Under the pieces are notes generated by a model, which was given only the letters and a program-made list of their open reading frames with translations, did not search any database and was not told the origin of the DNA. DNA of 60,000 nucleotides from Hydractinia symbiolongicarpus (taxonomy: Eukaryota > Cnidaria > Hydrozoa > Anthoathecata > Hydractiniidae): positions 7,876,001 to 7,936,000 of the forward strand of contig NC_079889.1 in the NCBI RefSeq assembly GCF_029227915.1, given 5' to 3'. Each line of letters begins with the position of its first letter. Position 1 is the first letter of the stretch. The position numbers and the translations under genes were made by a program. This document shows, piece by piece, positions 44,601 to 59,600 of this stretch.

Positions 44601-47600
44601 ATGTAAAGTTATATTCAAGTGGTATTGTACAATTATCGAAATTAAACTAAAGCTAATCCATCAAAAACTCAACTAAAACTACACAATATGTCAGGTTTGA
44701 AGTTAGAAAACAAGGATTCGATGCTATGAAAAAATCAGCCCCTATTTATGAAGAGCTTACCACATAAACGGCCTGTTTACCCTCAAAGCATAATGGCCAC
44801 TCTATAAAATATGGACCTGTAATTGATTTAAAGTATCACCTGACATTTGCCGACTGGGAAAATACAGGTTTTATTACATAGACGGCATGCTTACCCTTCT
44901 TTATAATGGTTGCTGTAATAATAAGCTGCATACTGATCAGCGATTTGTTAGAACAGTATCACATGGAATCGCATCTGTGAGAATATTGAGAGTTTGTTCA
45001 TCGTCATGTGCTGTGTTTAGTGTTTTACCAGTGATTTGCTGCATCTTTGTTAGATAAAATTATCTTTCAGTAAAAATGCTTTTACTCCATTGATTCATAT
45101 GCAACACAAAATGAAGATACAATAATTTCATTACCACGCTCTCCTCCATAGATCCTTTTTGTTAACTCACACAAATACTCACCTTGCTTACTGGTATTTT
45201 TGCCAATTTGTTTTAAGGATTAGCATATATTCAAAACCATAAAGTTATGTAAGTGAATTTTCTATATCAGCGCCAGAGCTAGTTGTTGATGAGCAGATAA
45301 TCATGTTCACTGTTTTATTTTCATAAGAATTACACAAATCAACTCAAGCCTTATGATTGCTAATAATTCTTAAAAAATGTGGCTAAATATTTTTAAGTGA
45401 TTCTTAAATACTCTCCAAAAAGAAAGGCAGGAAACAACTTTTGAACAATTTGAACAACAATAGCGTCTTGCTACAAAAAAGAACTCATTAGATTATATAT
45501 TAAAAAATGCACACTTCAATCATGTCGATGTCATCCTCTCCAGCCTAGCATTGAGATGTTTTACTTTTGAACAGGTGTGTTAAAATTCGAAAAAAAAGCA
45601 CATGGCTACTCAGTAATGGCTTGTTAATCAAATAGGAAACTTAAAGGACAGAAACAAGTTTGTACCTTTTTAAAAAGAAACATTGCTAATTAGAAAAGCT
45701 GCTAAAACAGGTTCACACTTTCCTTGGTCAACAAAGATTTCAACCAAAAAAACTTCTATGTGGACAACGTTTTTGTGAGTTCTTATAGGAAAAGACTAAT
45801 TTTTGTTTTAAATACCTTTCTTTTTAATTTTCTCAGAATATTAAGTTATTTACTATTTTTGATTATGATAAAATTTAACATTTTATACTTGTTTTGTGTT
45901 TGGTGGCTCCCTATGAAATAATGCACTAGGACTAACTTAAGAAAGTTAACTACTTTTTTTATTGTTAGGAAAGTTGCAGAGAATGTTGTTGAGCTGTATG
46001 AATCTAGTTTGGATTTCAACTTGTTTGGAAATAAATTGGTTATTTCAATACCTGGTGAAATCATCTTACCAAATGTTGTTTTTAATGAATCCGAGCAAAC
46101 CCTGTGTTTGTTTATTGCTACAACGAAAACAGTCTTTCAACTATCATTGGTCCACCCTAATCACGGAAAATACGTAAGTTAAGAAGAAATGATTTCAACT
46201 GTTGACTTATCAGAGTCTGATTTGCATATTTAAATAAAAGTAACATTAACTTAAATCTTATAATTCACCAAGTTATTATTAACTTAACAATAAAATGTAG
46301 AAGTACGTAGAATTAAAATTAAGCATCATACTTTCCACCTAGGGATTTATTCTTCCGAATGGGATGAATGTTTCTTTACCATCTGTCTTCAATGATGCAG
46401 AAGTGAAATTAAAACAAAATATTAGGCAGTTCTCCTTGATGCAGCCTTGTCATCAGTTCGATGCTGCTGTAACACATACAGGAGATGTTTATTTTGGTCT
46501 AGTTACAGATTCAAAGTCCCTTCTTGTTGTCAAACTTGAAGACAGCCCAGGTAGGTAATCATTACCTTCTACATTTAATATGCCTTAATATGATCATTTG
46601 CACATGATTATTTGGTCGAAGCAAATCTTTGCACAGCATTTTTACAATCTATATTATAATACCCAAACAGATCTGTCTGTCACGCAAAATGGTAACATTT
46701 GTAGCAAAAAACACGAAATTCAGTAAATAAAGGATGGGCAAACCCATGGGTTTATCCACAGGCCACCAGCTAGTTATTAAAATTAATGCCCTGTTTTCAT
46801 TAATATTGCTTAGCATTATTTTAACCAAATACAGTATTCAGATGAAGATAAAGAGTTTAGATGAGCTAAGAAGCAGGCTAAGTATCTGGAGAATTAAAGA
46901 TTTATCCAGATAAGAAGATTGAATTGGCTGGGGCACTTGGGAAGAATGGAGGGGGATAATTGGGTAAGAAAGTGTAGAGACTTGATAGTTTCTGCGGCAA
47001 GGCCCAGAGGTAGACCGAGAAAGACTTGGCAGGAGGTTATAAGGACAGATTTGATACAGAGGAAGTTGAGTTTAGATCTAACACAGTCTAGATCAGATTG
47101 GAGTGGGTCATTAATATACCCTGTCCAACTCATGGAATAGCATGGAATACGGTCGTTAAGCCAAGAATGATGAGTGTATCCTCAACCCATTTATTTCTTA
47201 TATTTTGACATTTTACAATGGCAAAACAATGTTGCTTTACTATGACAAACCTGCTGTTTTACTACCAATGCTATCATGAAGTATTAGAAGTTGGTACAAA
47301 AAGGTAAACAAGTGCATCACACATTTTGGTTTTGCACAATGAATTACCATGTTCAAAGAAACCCATGCAAGTGGTCTTAACTCCTTATTGTGAATAAAGT
47401 GAGACGGTAATTTTTACCTCATAGTGGAGGCACTGTTTTTAGTCTTATATGAAAGTAAATATATGTTTTTACACTTTTAAAAGTAACCAATTGTTTTATG
47501 TTGGTTGATTTAATGTCATGTTCTTTGTTTCTTTGCTGTTGCACAGTAAATTGTATACCAATCCAATTTTTTTCTTCTTATTTGATTGTTTAGACTTCAG

Positions 47601-50600
47601 CAGTTGTATTGAACTGAAAGAGACTGGTGTGATGCAGCGCTTATGGACTGGTCTTGTTCCTTCTTTTGTTAGGTATGGGTAATACCTTACCTGCTTATTG
47701 CGGTTGATTAATTGCAGTTTTGTTGTAACAACATTAGCGTGATTTTGATTTGCAAAATTTTTTTTCTGGTAAAGTGTTTTTATATATATATATAGCTTTT
47801 CTCAATATTTGGTATGTACACACATAAAAAAAAATACAAGAACTGTTGATTCAAGCTACTTATGCAGCCAAATTTTGATAAAATAATAAATGGAATTGTT
47901 TTAAATAATTTTGTTGCTGACACTGTTGGTTCAAGCTACTTGATATCCACAAAGGGGGCTGATCCAGGCTATTTTGCCCGTCATTATATCGATTTGTGAG
48001 CGCAAAATAGATAGAAAATTTTAAAATGTTTGCAAATTATTTCATACAATATTTTCATGGTTTTGGCTATAAAACCAAGATATTTTTTATGCAAGGGCAC
48101 ATAGGAATAAGACATGCATATCAATGTTATATATTTTTACATATTGTTTCAAACGACTCGCTGTGCAAACAGAACAAATTCACACATGCCAACAAAACAA
48201 ATAGACGGCGGGTTACCATTATAAAGAGATTGTTGATGGCCAATTTAATCCGTGTCGGCGCTTGCATGAATGTTATGGCAATACAAAAATATTCAGACTT
48301 GGTGTTTTAAGTGTTCAAGTATTGTTTTGTGTTTAAAATTAATTTAAAAAATACTGTATTAAATTATTTTGGCATATTTTTTATAGAGGAGATGATTCCT
48401 GGATGGGTGTGGAATCACTGGTGATACACAGCTTCAATGAAGATGATGTTTATGCCATAACCATATGTAAAGATTTAAAAATAAGAGTTTGGGACATTAA
48501 GGTATGTCAAAGTAGAAACCTTAGTATTTGAATATGTAGACTGTAGTCTACCAAACAGCTGTGAAGATTGTAAAAATATTTGGTTTTCATCTTGTCATAT
48601 ATTCTATTAATTGTATAATTGCACCTCCATTTGGTATCACTCAAGGAATACCAGCCAGGTGAATACCCAGTCATCAGAAGAGGTTGGTGAAGGTTGGTAA
48701 CTGAGTTGGTAGAGTGCTTGATTCATGTCCAAAAGATTGTGGGTTTGATTCTTACACAATGCACTTATCTAGCTGGGTAGTTTTTTGTAACTCAAGATAG
48801 GAGCTTTAAACACTCTAAAACTGCCTTTGTGGTTCCTCCTAGAAACAACTACCTGGGCCAGCCACATGTTTCATCACAGCATTTTGAATGCTTAAAAGGG
48901 TTTTTTTGGACACCTGGTGAACATACAGACTTAAACCTGTTACATCAAAACCCTATACAATGAATTGATGTGCTTAACTATCTCACTACTTATTTTGGTT
49001 GAAACCTTAGGGTCAAAATTGTGTTGCAACAAAAGATCTCATCCCACTGATTCCAGATAAACCTGATTTACAGACAGATTCAGGTAGTCAATGTCACATG
49101 CACGGTTTGTAATGCAAGCTGAATTATTTTAATTATTTTAAATGTTGTCACACTAGCACCAGAAGTGAAACCTTAATCTCGTTAATTCACATCTGGATCA
49201 AGGAATATTTCAATATTTCCTATAAATTCATGTTATACTTAAATTCCTTTTATTGTCAAATACTGGCAAGCTTTGCAAGATGTTCTGTTTTAATCTTTAG
49301 TTGGCTCATTGATGTTAAAGAAAGCACGAAATCAAACTACCAGACAATTGGTGCTAGCAGCTCATTGTTGTCTGGCATATAATTCACAGGTTGAACTTTA
49401 TTTCTTGTTTGCATTAACTTTACTGTTTCAGGTCTGAGTGGAAAGTTTTTTAAAAACTTAAGGACTATCAATAAGGGGAGAGTATCACTCTTGCTCACAC
49501 AATACTTACCCAATTTTGAGAAATGAGAAACTAGCTGAGCCATAAATTGCTTCCCCAATTCCACAAAAGATTTGTCTGGCTGAGCAATATCATACTTGCC
49601 CAAATCTGAGAAATGATACACTAGCTGAGCCATTAATTGCTCCCCAATTCAACCAAAAATTTGTCTGGCTGAGCAATATCAATTCATTTCACCTGGAAGT
49701 CAATGTAATCTTTCTTATTATTTGCAGTAAAAAATAATCAAAGTATATAAAAAAGATAAAATAGATAAAAAACATTTTTGTAATAAAATATGCATTTATA
49801 AACTTATTCTATTTATTCAGGTTGCTTGCCCAGTCTAAACTATTGTAACCTTGGGCGAGCGGTTTATTGCTCGGGTATTATTTTCTTATTAATAGGCTTG
49901 AATTTCCTAAGAAGTTTCAGTTCACTGCTCCTGTTATTATAATGGATAAAATCTGAAACTTCTTTAGTCTTTAATGTGTAAAAGGTCAGGTGTGGAGCAA
50001 ATTGCACTCCCAAAATTGTTTTTATGGTGTGGAGGTGTGCTAATTTAAAATATCTAATTAGTCTACCTACAAGAAATAAACTGCTGCATGAGTAATCTTG
50101 GTTGTGCATGTGTAATTACGATCTCAAAACAGCACACCCAATTCTGTTTCAAGGATGTTTGCTGGTGTGCTAGTTTGACCACGTGCTAGAATGACAAGAC
50201 TGCTTCTTTGAAAGTCTTGTAAAAAATTGTTCTAAGAATAACGTTGTATATAATGTAACCTAAATTATTTTCTTGTATTACATTTGTCTTTCTTTTTATG
50301 ATAGTTTATCATTTTGGAAGTTTTCAAGGAACAGAAAGATGTCGTTTTAATGCATGTCTCAAATTTCTTTTCAGAATTTGTAAGTTTGGTACTATTTATC
50401 TTCTTCAAAAGCTTCAAAAGCTGTAAAATGTTCGTTATTCAACAAAAAAACGTAATATTATTCGTAAAGCGAAAAAGGTCCCATATGTTTACTTTTGCAG
50501 ATCCTAAGTTACAGGGATTGTCAGTAAAAAGTTAAGATGCCGAGGACTTGGAAACAAGTACAATGATTGTTATGTTAATTGTTTAAGTTGAAATTGTTTG

Positions 50601-53600
50601 AATGCACATGCGCAGGTCTAAAGTTACTGTCAAATTTAATTGTTTCTTTTATCACATACGGACATGATTAAATATGAGAATGTTGAGAGAAAAAGAGCCT
50701 TTTAAAAAATTAAAAAAGACTAGAAACAATTTTTCAGTGGGTCAACATTTTTTTTCACCTTGAAATCCCTCTAAATTTCTCAAATGACTGCTCATCATTT
50801 GCTTCAACGCATTTCTATCTTCTGTGGTTAATTGAACAATTATAGCTGTACATGTTGTGTCAAGCCAAACAAAGGACATTAGGGATAGTCTCAAAATGTT
50901 TGTATGTTTTTTTCGTATAATTATAACAAATGTCATACGAAGTGCTTCGTTTAAAATAAAAATATAAACGAAGTTTATACAAACTTTTTTAATACATGAT
51001 ACAAACTTTTAAACGAAGTTGTTTTATCATACAAAATGAAATGATACGAACTTTGAACGAAGTAAATTGCTATACAATCTTGAAACGAACTTCAAAAGTA
51101 CAGGCGTAATTGCGCATAGATATTTCCATACGAAACCAGAAATAAAAGAAGTAAATTAAACAAGGTTAACTTCTTTGGAAAGACTAGCAAAATTGCGTAT
51201 TCATAGGTTCAATCTACACAATCTATGGCGATCTCTTAGCTTCTATGATGCCGTTTTCATGATTTTTAAACGATCTATGGCGATCATTTGGTTTTCTATG
51301 ATCCCGTTTTAATGAATTTTAAACGTTTCACAGTGATCTTTTCGGCTTAACGTCCGTATTCCATGCTAGCATGGGTTGGACAGGGTATATTAATGACCCT
51401 CTTCCAATCTGATCTAGACTGTGTTAGATCTAAACTCAACTTCCTCTGTATCAAGTCTGTCCTTAATAACCTCCTGCCAAGTCTTTCTCGGTCTGCCTCT
51501 GGGCTTTGCCCCAGGAACTATCAAGTCTCTACACTTTCTTACCCAATTATCCCCCTCCATTCTTTCCAAGTGCCTCAGCCAATTCAATTTTCTTATCTGG
51601 ATAACATCTTTAATTCTACGGATACTTAGCCTGCTTCTTAGCTCATCTGAACTCTTTCTGTCTCTCAGGTTGGCGTTACGCATCCACCTAACCATTCTCA
51701 TACCATTCCTTTCTAAACGGTCAAGATCTTCCTGCTTCACTGCATATGTCTCACTACCGTATAACATAACACTTCTTACACAGGCCTCATACAACCTACC
51801 TTTTAACTCAATTGACAAGACTCTGCTAGTCAACAAAGGAAGTAACTCTCTGAACTTTTTCCAAGCAGAACCTATCCTTCCAGTAACACTTCTTCCAACA
51901 CCCCCCTTCACAATTATAGCTGATAAACAAACTTCATAAAGCAAATTTTTATACGCACTTCTTTGAAATGATACGAACTACATACAAACTTTAATTTAAA
52001 CGACACAAACTTTATACGAACTTTTAATTTTGATAAAGTTCGTATTAAAAATAAAATGATACGAAAGATTTAATAAATCGATACGAATTTTTTATACAAA
52101 TTATACAAACTACTATTTTGAGATGATCCCTTAATATGTAGCAACTCTAAATACAAATACATTAAACTAACATGTAGTCCATCAAATTCTGCAAGCATGC
52201 AGCATAACTCGAAAGTTACTGGGCTTGAATCTTGGAAATTAGGAATTTAGTACAGTTCTTATTATTTTTAGAACAACATTCAAGACCTGTACCTCACATA
52301 TCAATATATATGGGCGTTATGGAGCACGTCAGATGGAGAGCATTCAGTTTCATATGCTCCTGTTGAAGGGTTGGTGTTTTCAGTATACATCTAGTGTTTA
52401 AACAGAATCAGGAGGGAAAAATGCCTACCAAGAAAGTAAAGAAAAAGTCTTTTGAGTGGTGTTTCTGGATACGTAGTTATTATATTCTGTCATTTTTAGA
52501 GGAAAAAATTTCGAGAGAGGTTGGCATGTTGTTCACGTAAAACGGCCAGAGAAAAATGAAGTTTTTATCCCAATGTTTCAAGATGCAAAGGTAAAGAAAC
52601 TTTTATTGTTTTGTTTGTTCGCTGTGCATATTTCTTATTACTATGCAGGCCTTGCTAGTAGCAATAATGATGTTGTGCGGTCTTTGCACTTTATAACTTT
52701 TTCCATGTTGAAGACATTGACAACATTTAAATTCAAAAACCAAACGCAAGAACCGGGTGTCTAAACTAGCAACTCTCTTCGTCTTAACTTCCTTGTCTCT
52801 GATAGCTGAAATAATCTTCAAAAAAAAAAAATAATAATTATGATGTTTCAAGATCCTCACTTAGAAGTCATCAAACTAACTTTAAATGTTTTTGCCAATG
52901 AAAAAAAATGTTGTTTAACACAAATCAGCTGTTTTATGTTGCAAAATAATAATAAGCATTTTTGTTCACTACCACCCAGAGGTATTGTAACACAAACACT
53001 AGGAAGAAAGTTTCTATTCTTTTATGACATAATTTAAGAAGAACAAGAGCCAAACAAATTTTGTTAAAAAAAATAAAGCTTTCCACTTAACTGTTAGATT
53101 TTAGTAAAACCTCTCATCCTTGTGAAAAACCTTAGTATGGGTATTTGAGAGTTAAGAGTACTGTGTAACACAACAAGATTTCACATCATTCCATACCAAT
53201 CCTGCTACATTTTCAAATTCTTAACCCGACTCCACAATTCCCTGTTATATTTCATGTTATTTCAGGAAGTCTACTTGGAAAATCTTTTCACGCCTGGGAT
53301 GTATAACAAACAGTCAATTATGAAAGCTCTTCAGGTAAAAGCTTACAATAGTTATAGAAATGCTATACCCAGTTTTATGACATTGTTCAATGTATCTATA
53401 TAATAAAAGAGTTGGTGATTTACTGTCCTGTTATTGTGCTACTGCAGTATACAGCCAAATTTGTATGTGATGACACATCTTGCATAAGCACAACAAAAGT
53501 TAAAAATAAGTAGGAATATAAAAAAACTTTGAAAGCTGAAATGCATTGAAGGTTACCTATGAGATCATTCTTTTACTATCAGGCCATTCTTCAATAATTG

Positions 53601-56600
53601 TGTTTGCCAGAAAGTTAGAAGAAAAAATATAATTAAAATTCTTGTTCTAAATTTTCAAAAGCAACAAAATACTTTTATATAAAATTGATTTGTTTAATGG
53701 CTAACAAACAGTTATTTAAGGATGGCAGCAATACTAAGATTAATAAATTGAAAGGCAATAGTTACTGTACAATATTAGCTAGCATGGTAGAGATTTTGCA
53801 TGTACTTTGTACCTTAGGCCAAGGCAAAAATGTTGTAACATTTTTATATATATAGGCTTAATAAGAAAAACTCTCACACTCACACTATGTACTAGAAGGC
53901 AAAAATAAATATCTTTGCCATAACGGCAACACAGCTTTTAGTGGCCCCATTGGTTTTTTAGGTTTTCACCAAGACAATCGATATTGGGGAAGACTTTTTA
54001 CCCGACGAAACATGTGATTTATCTGCAATTAAAGAAAGTGTCTTGCAAATACTAGATTTAGAGGTATAGAGTTTTCATAATTTATCAACACAACAAAACT
54101 GTTGGTTGAGAGATATTTTACCTAATGGCGATTCCTCCAATAAAATATTACATTGTGTTATGTGATGATATTGACCACCAGATGTTTGATTTTGTTTTAA
54201 AAATGAAGTTTTATTGATTGAAATTGTTTGCCACAGATTGAAAAAAATATGATTGATCGTGAGTTACTACCAGCTGAGTATCAGGAATTACAGCATCAAT
54301 GTTGGTCACGATTTTACTCATTTGTTCAACAATGTAGACAGGTATGGATTATTATTAACAGACTTAACCTCATTTGTTCTATCATAGGAGATTTACATAA
54401 AATCTACTAAACAGTGGAAAAATAAGATGTATTTCCTAATAGTAACCCTAGATGTAAACGCTTGCGATCGCACTTACATGCCCCCGCATACACTTACTAT
54501 TTATTCAAACATATGATGAAATGCACGCCTAAACATATGCAAGGTAAATTCAGAAGTTTCATTTACAATTACACTGAGTAAGGAAAATAATTTAGTAACC
54601 TTTCAAATAAAAGGCCTTTAAATGAAAACAATTGTGTAGATAAAAAACTGGATCACGTAACCTTACTTTCCTTATGCAATTCAAATTCCTTAACTACAAT
54701 TTCATCGCTCTCTCTATAAACAAATATTTTGTTTTGAATCCTATCCTAATCTCTTTACATATTTGCAATTACATTGAGAATATTGAAATGATTTGCTTCT
54801 GGTAATAGAGCAGTGTTGTGTTCTACAAATATAGTCACTTGACTATATTTTTTTTAATATTTCCAAATTATTTTTTTCTTAATGGGATGTTGGTACAAAT
54901 TAACGAATCACCAGTTATCTTAAATTTCATTACAAATTGTTGATTTGATGATAAAAATGTACAAGGTTTTAATTGTACTAGCAAAGTCATCAATAAATAA
55001 TGTTGCTCCATTTCAATAATATTCTCTTTAAATCTGGTCTGTATTTTATATATAATCCACATATATATCGCTTTAACAATGCAACAAGCATATTTTAATT
55101 AAGATATAATAACCAATATAACGTCATATAACATTCTTATAAAGACCTCCACCATTATTGAAATTCCAAAAATTCTTACCCCCATAAGCATGTAGGTTTT
55201 CTTAGTCACCAATTGCACCTAAAAATTTTGAAAGGTAATTAATTTTTTATCAAAACAAGTTCAAAAAATGGGTGCATATTCTTAAGCCTACTTTACCATT
55301 TGGCACTGATCAGGTTGTTTTATTTTTCACAGGCACGTGAGACACCACTTGGATTGCATGTGGATGAAGGTTGCACAAGTCCAATTATCATTAGACAGGT
55401 ATTGTTATGACTTTGTAACATGGTATATGTATAATGAGGACGTTTATTAGCTTACCAAAACGAAAACCGGTTGAAAAAATAACTCAATTAGTTTACTTAT
55501 TTTGAGACATAACTATGGAGCAAAACTAAGCAGTTTGGAAACCATTATTAAAATAGCAACGTAAAAAATTGCTTTAAATTTTATGTATACTCTGTACTTA
55601 TTTGTTACTCACATACTCAATCTCTACATTTGCCCTCAGGTTTTGTATTTTACAGTATAACTCTGAGTAGTAAAAGTATGCTAAACAAATAATGAGTAAG
55701 TAATAACAGCATGACTGGAAAGTATTTGTTTCAATGTTTAACATCATAGTAATAACAAATAGTGTTTAAAATAGGGAATTGTTTATTGTAACGGTGTCAA
55801 TTTAAAATTATAATTGTTGATAAATTGACCTTTCGTCTCATGGACAAATGACCAAGCAGTCCATGACATCAGCCCTAAAAAAGCTGTCATTTTAAACTGG
55901 CAAGCGTTGGAGCAATGCTATATGCATCTCTAATAGGTAAAAAAACTTAGTTACTGTTGAAAGGAAAAAAAGACAACAATTACTTTTTGTTACTTACTAT
56001 TGTATAAAAATATAATTTTTAGTGTAAAAACTAAAATGAAAAGATAAACAAAGATATAGGTCTTATCATATTATCATCATTCATCATTCTCGGCTTAACG
56101 TCCGTTTTCCATGCTAGCATGGGTTGGACGGGGTATATTAATGACCCTATTCCAATCTGATCTAGACTGTGTTAGATCTAAACTCAACTTCCTCTGTATC
56201 AAGTCTGTCCTTATAACCTGCCTAGTCTTTCTCGGTATGCCTCTGGGCTTTGCCCCAGGAACTATCAAGTCTCTACACTTTCTTACCCATTTCCCCCCTC
56301 CATTCTTTCCACGTGCTCCAGCCAATTCAATCTTCTTATCTGGATAACATCTTTAATTCTAATGATACTTTGCCTGCTTCTTAGCTCATCTGAACTCTTT
56401 CTGTCTCTCAGACTGGCGTTACACATCCACCTAACCATTCTCATATCATTCCTTTGTAAACGGTCAAGATCTTCCTGCTTCACTGCCCATGTCTCACTAC
56501 CGTACAACATAACACTTCCTACACATGCCTCATACAACCTACCTTTTAACTCAATCGACAAGGCTCTGCTAGTCAACAAAGGAAGTAACTCTCTGAACTT

Positions 56601-59600
56601 TTTCCAAGCAGAACCAACCTATCCTGCAAGTAACACTTCTTCCAACACCCCCTTCACTGCCCAACATATCACATAAGTAACGGAAGTTCTCAACTATCTC
56701 TAACGAGCCACTGTTGTACATCATTGAAGCTGGAAATACTTCATTCTCTATAATCCCACCTTTGCAACGCTTGCATACAAACTGAATGTCAGCTCTTAAC
56801 CTTCCACCAATACTACTGCATTTCTTATGTACCCAATGCTTGCAAGTCTGACAAAAAATTGAGTTACTACCAACCCCTTTTCTGCAAACTCCACAAGGCC
56901 ACTTTCCAACTACAAGGTCACACTTGGCTGCAATGCTACTAATCATGACTTTAGACTTGCTGTTTTCGCCCTTAGCCCTTTCTCTTCTAGTCCTTTCTTC
57001 CACTTCTCAACTTTTTAACTAATTCTTCCATCGACTCTGCTATGAGAACCAAATCATCTGCATACAATAATTCCCATGGACAACCTGTTCTGAACTCCAT
57101 CGACAGCGCTTCTAAGACTAGAACAAACAACAAAGGACTAAGTACAGAACCCTGATGTACACCAACATTTACACTAAATTCATCACTAAGTGAATCGTTA
57201 ATCCTTACACGACTTCTAGCATTGCTGTACATAGACTGTACCATCGTAACTAGCCACTCATCCACACCTGAAGCTGTCTGAGTAAAAATATTGCATCTCT
57301 AGTGCTACGCCCTGGAACAAAACCAAATTGCATCTTGTTTATATCAATTCTTTCTCTCTATAAAAACCTTTAATATCCTTGCCACTTAAATTATGCTTTG
57401 TTTTTCAAGAATGTGTAAGCAACACTCGCAATATATTTGCAGGAAATGTTTGGCTACCTGCATTGCTTGGATTGGGTTGATCATCTATACTTAACAAACC
57501 TTGACACATGTGAGGGAGTAACGTCTTACATTGAAAACGAATTGGATCTTGATGGTAAGGATTTTGAAATTGAAATTTAGATGTGCATGAACTACTTGTG
57601 GGAGAAACGTTTATCATGCATTTACAATAAATACTTGTTTAAAGTATCATGATATGGTGTCTGTTACTGCAACTGCTGTCAGAGTGACAAAAATGTCTTT
57701 TTATCACTCTGACGTTGCCTGTCTTTTAATTTTCGTATTTTTAAAAATACACAATTCTATTTTTAAAAATGCGAAAATACGCGTATTTTTAAATACGAAT
57801 TCTGTATTTTGAAAATACGAAATACGGAATTCTATTGTTTTAAAAATACGAATTAAAAATAGAAGCCGTCGATTTTCCTAGAGAGCATTTGATAAGGCCC
57901 TTCGAAAAAATAGGTTGTTTTAGATGTTTTGCTGACATCAGCAGTGCATATACAAAAAAAGTTGGTGAAAATGTTCATTCGTTGCCTGTAATAAGAAGAG
58001 GTTGAAACGATGATCAAAATAATGTGCAGGATCCTATGTTTTTGAGGAACGCCTGAGAAGATATAAGGGTTTAAAAATTTTGCTGACGTCAGTAAAGCTT
58101 GGTTCTTACTATGGGCTAACGATGAGCTAACCGTAGTGTGCGTAATGTGTTAGCTGATTTCAACTTTTGAGCTGCCTGATGTATTCGTTTCACGTTCACA
58201 CTACGGTGCATCGTTAGCTCTTGTAGCTGAATCTAATGCGAGAAAGAATAAAAAAGAAAGATAGAAAGAAAATTATTACTACTTCGAAGAAGACAACGTG
58301 GCCTAGAAAGAAAGGAATTAACAAAATTACGTAAAAGGAAACAACCTTGGGTTAGAAAGACAGGGAAAATCTTTCACCCTGAACGCCAACTCTTCTCTTC
58401 TTTGTCAAACATCATTTTTTTTAATTTTGTCAGCCATTTTAGTTTTAAAATGACCTTTTGCAACAAAACATACTACTATTTTTAAAATCAAAAATCGCTT
58501 TGAGCAAGATTTATGTCGGCTTCCTTTGAAAAATGCTGGAAGTTAGTTTATCTCACTGTTGGCCGGAAAAACAATATCAAAAAACTTTGATTTTAAAAAA
58601 TTGGCTAACAATGAGCTAAGGATGAGTTCAGCTCGAAGCTAAGCAGGTACTTTTATGTTCACGCTATGGGCTAAGCTCTGTGCACGTCATGCGCACTATG
58701 GTTAGCTCATTGTTAGCCCATTGTGAAAACGAAGCTTAATGGCCCGTCAAAACCTCAAAAAAAATTTGCCTTTATCGCATAGTTCTTGAAACGAAGGTTT
58801 TGTGATGACGTCATCAACCCATCCATTCCTAAACGGATTTGGGGACCCAGGTTTGGGAAACGTACCCAATTTGGTCCTAGGTGATCCTAGTTACCTACGC
58901 AGTGAAAAATCATTGACGTCACTACTTCCTTTGCCAAGTTATTTGGCCTCAAAGTTTTAGGTGCACTGTAATGGCTTCATTAACTTAAATTCAGATATTG
59001 ACGTTAAAGTAGTGTCAATAACGTCGCGCCGTAACATAACTTTTTCGCAACATTAAAGGAAAATGAACATATCCACTTTGCCTGTTACAGACAGACAGAC
59101 ACACTGACACAGTCTCTGTATTATTATAAGAGATAAAACATGTCACAGATTGTGGTTGTTTGCCCTGGGAATAACACACAAAACATGCAACCATGCTAAA
59201 TCCCACAGAAAATCAAGACAAATGTTGATCAAAACAATAGAAAAGGTGTTATCTTGCTATACTATTTCTAACTAATCTGATGATAAAACTTGTCAGTAGA
59301 AATGCCAACAAACATAGAAAATTTGAAACTTATGTAATTATTTTATATTTTTTAATTTTCTAATAATTTTTAAATTGTTATATTTAGATGGAGCTTTAAG
59401 TAGAGACATACTGTATGTTGTTGAATGTCTAAAGACTATTCCAGAACAGGTAGCGGTTAAATAATAGTTTTGGTATTTACTTGGTCAGAAAAGGGGAGGT
59501 AAATATGGGAAATAACTGGTCACAAGAATTTTATTATAATTATTTAATTAAATTATTTTTTAGCAAATTATTTCTGCTGGGAAAAGTGATTTAAAAGCTT

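Noticed and set aside
48026-48310. 94-codon plus-strand open frame in NUP160 intron 4
   Set aside because: Low-information sequence without homology. The real exon in this phase starts at 48,387.
50314-50535. Longer reading of NUP160 exon 8 through to 50,535
   Set aside because: The frame beyond 50,379 loses similarity, and a good gtaag donor sits at 50,380.
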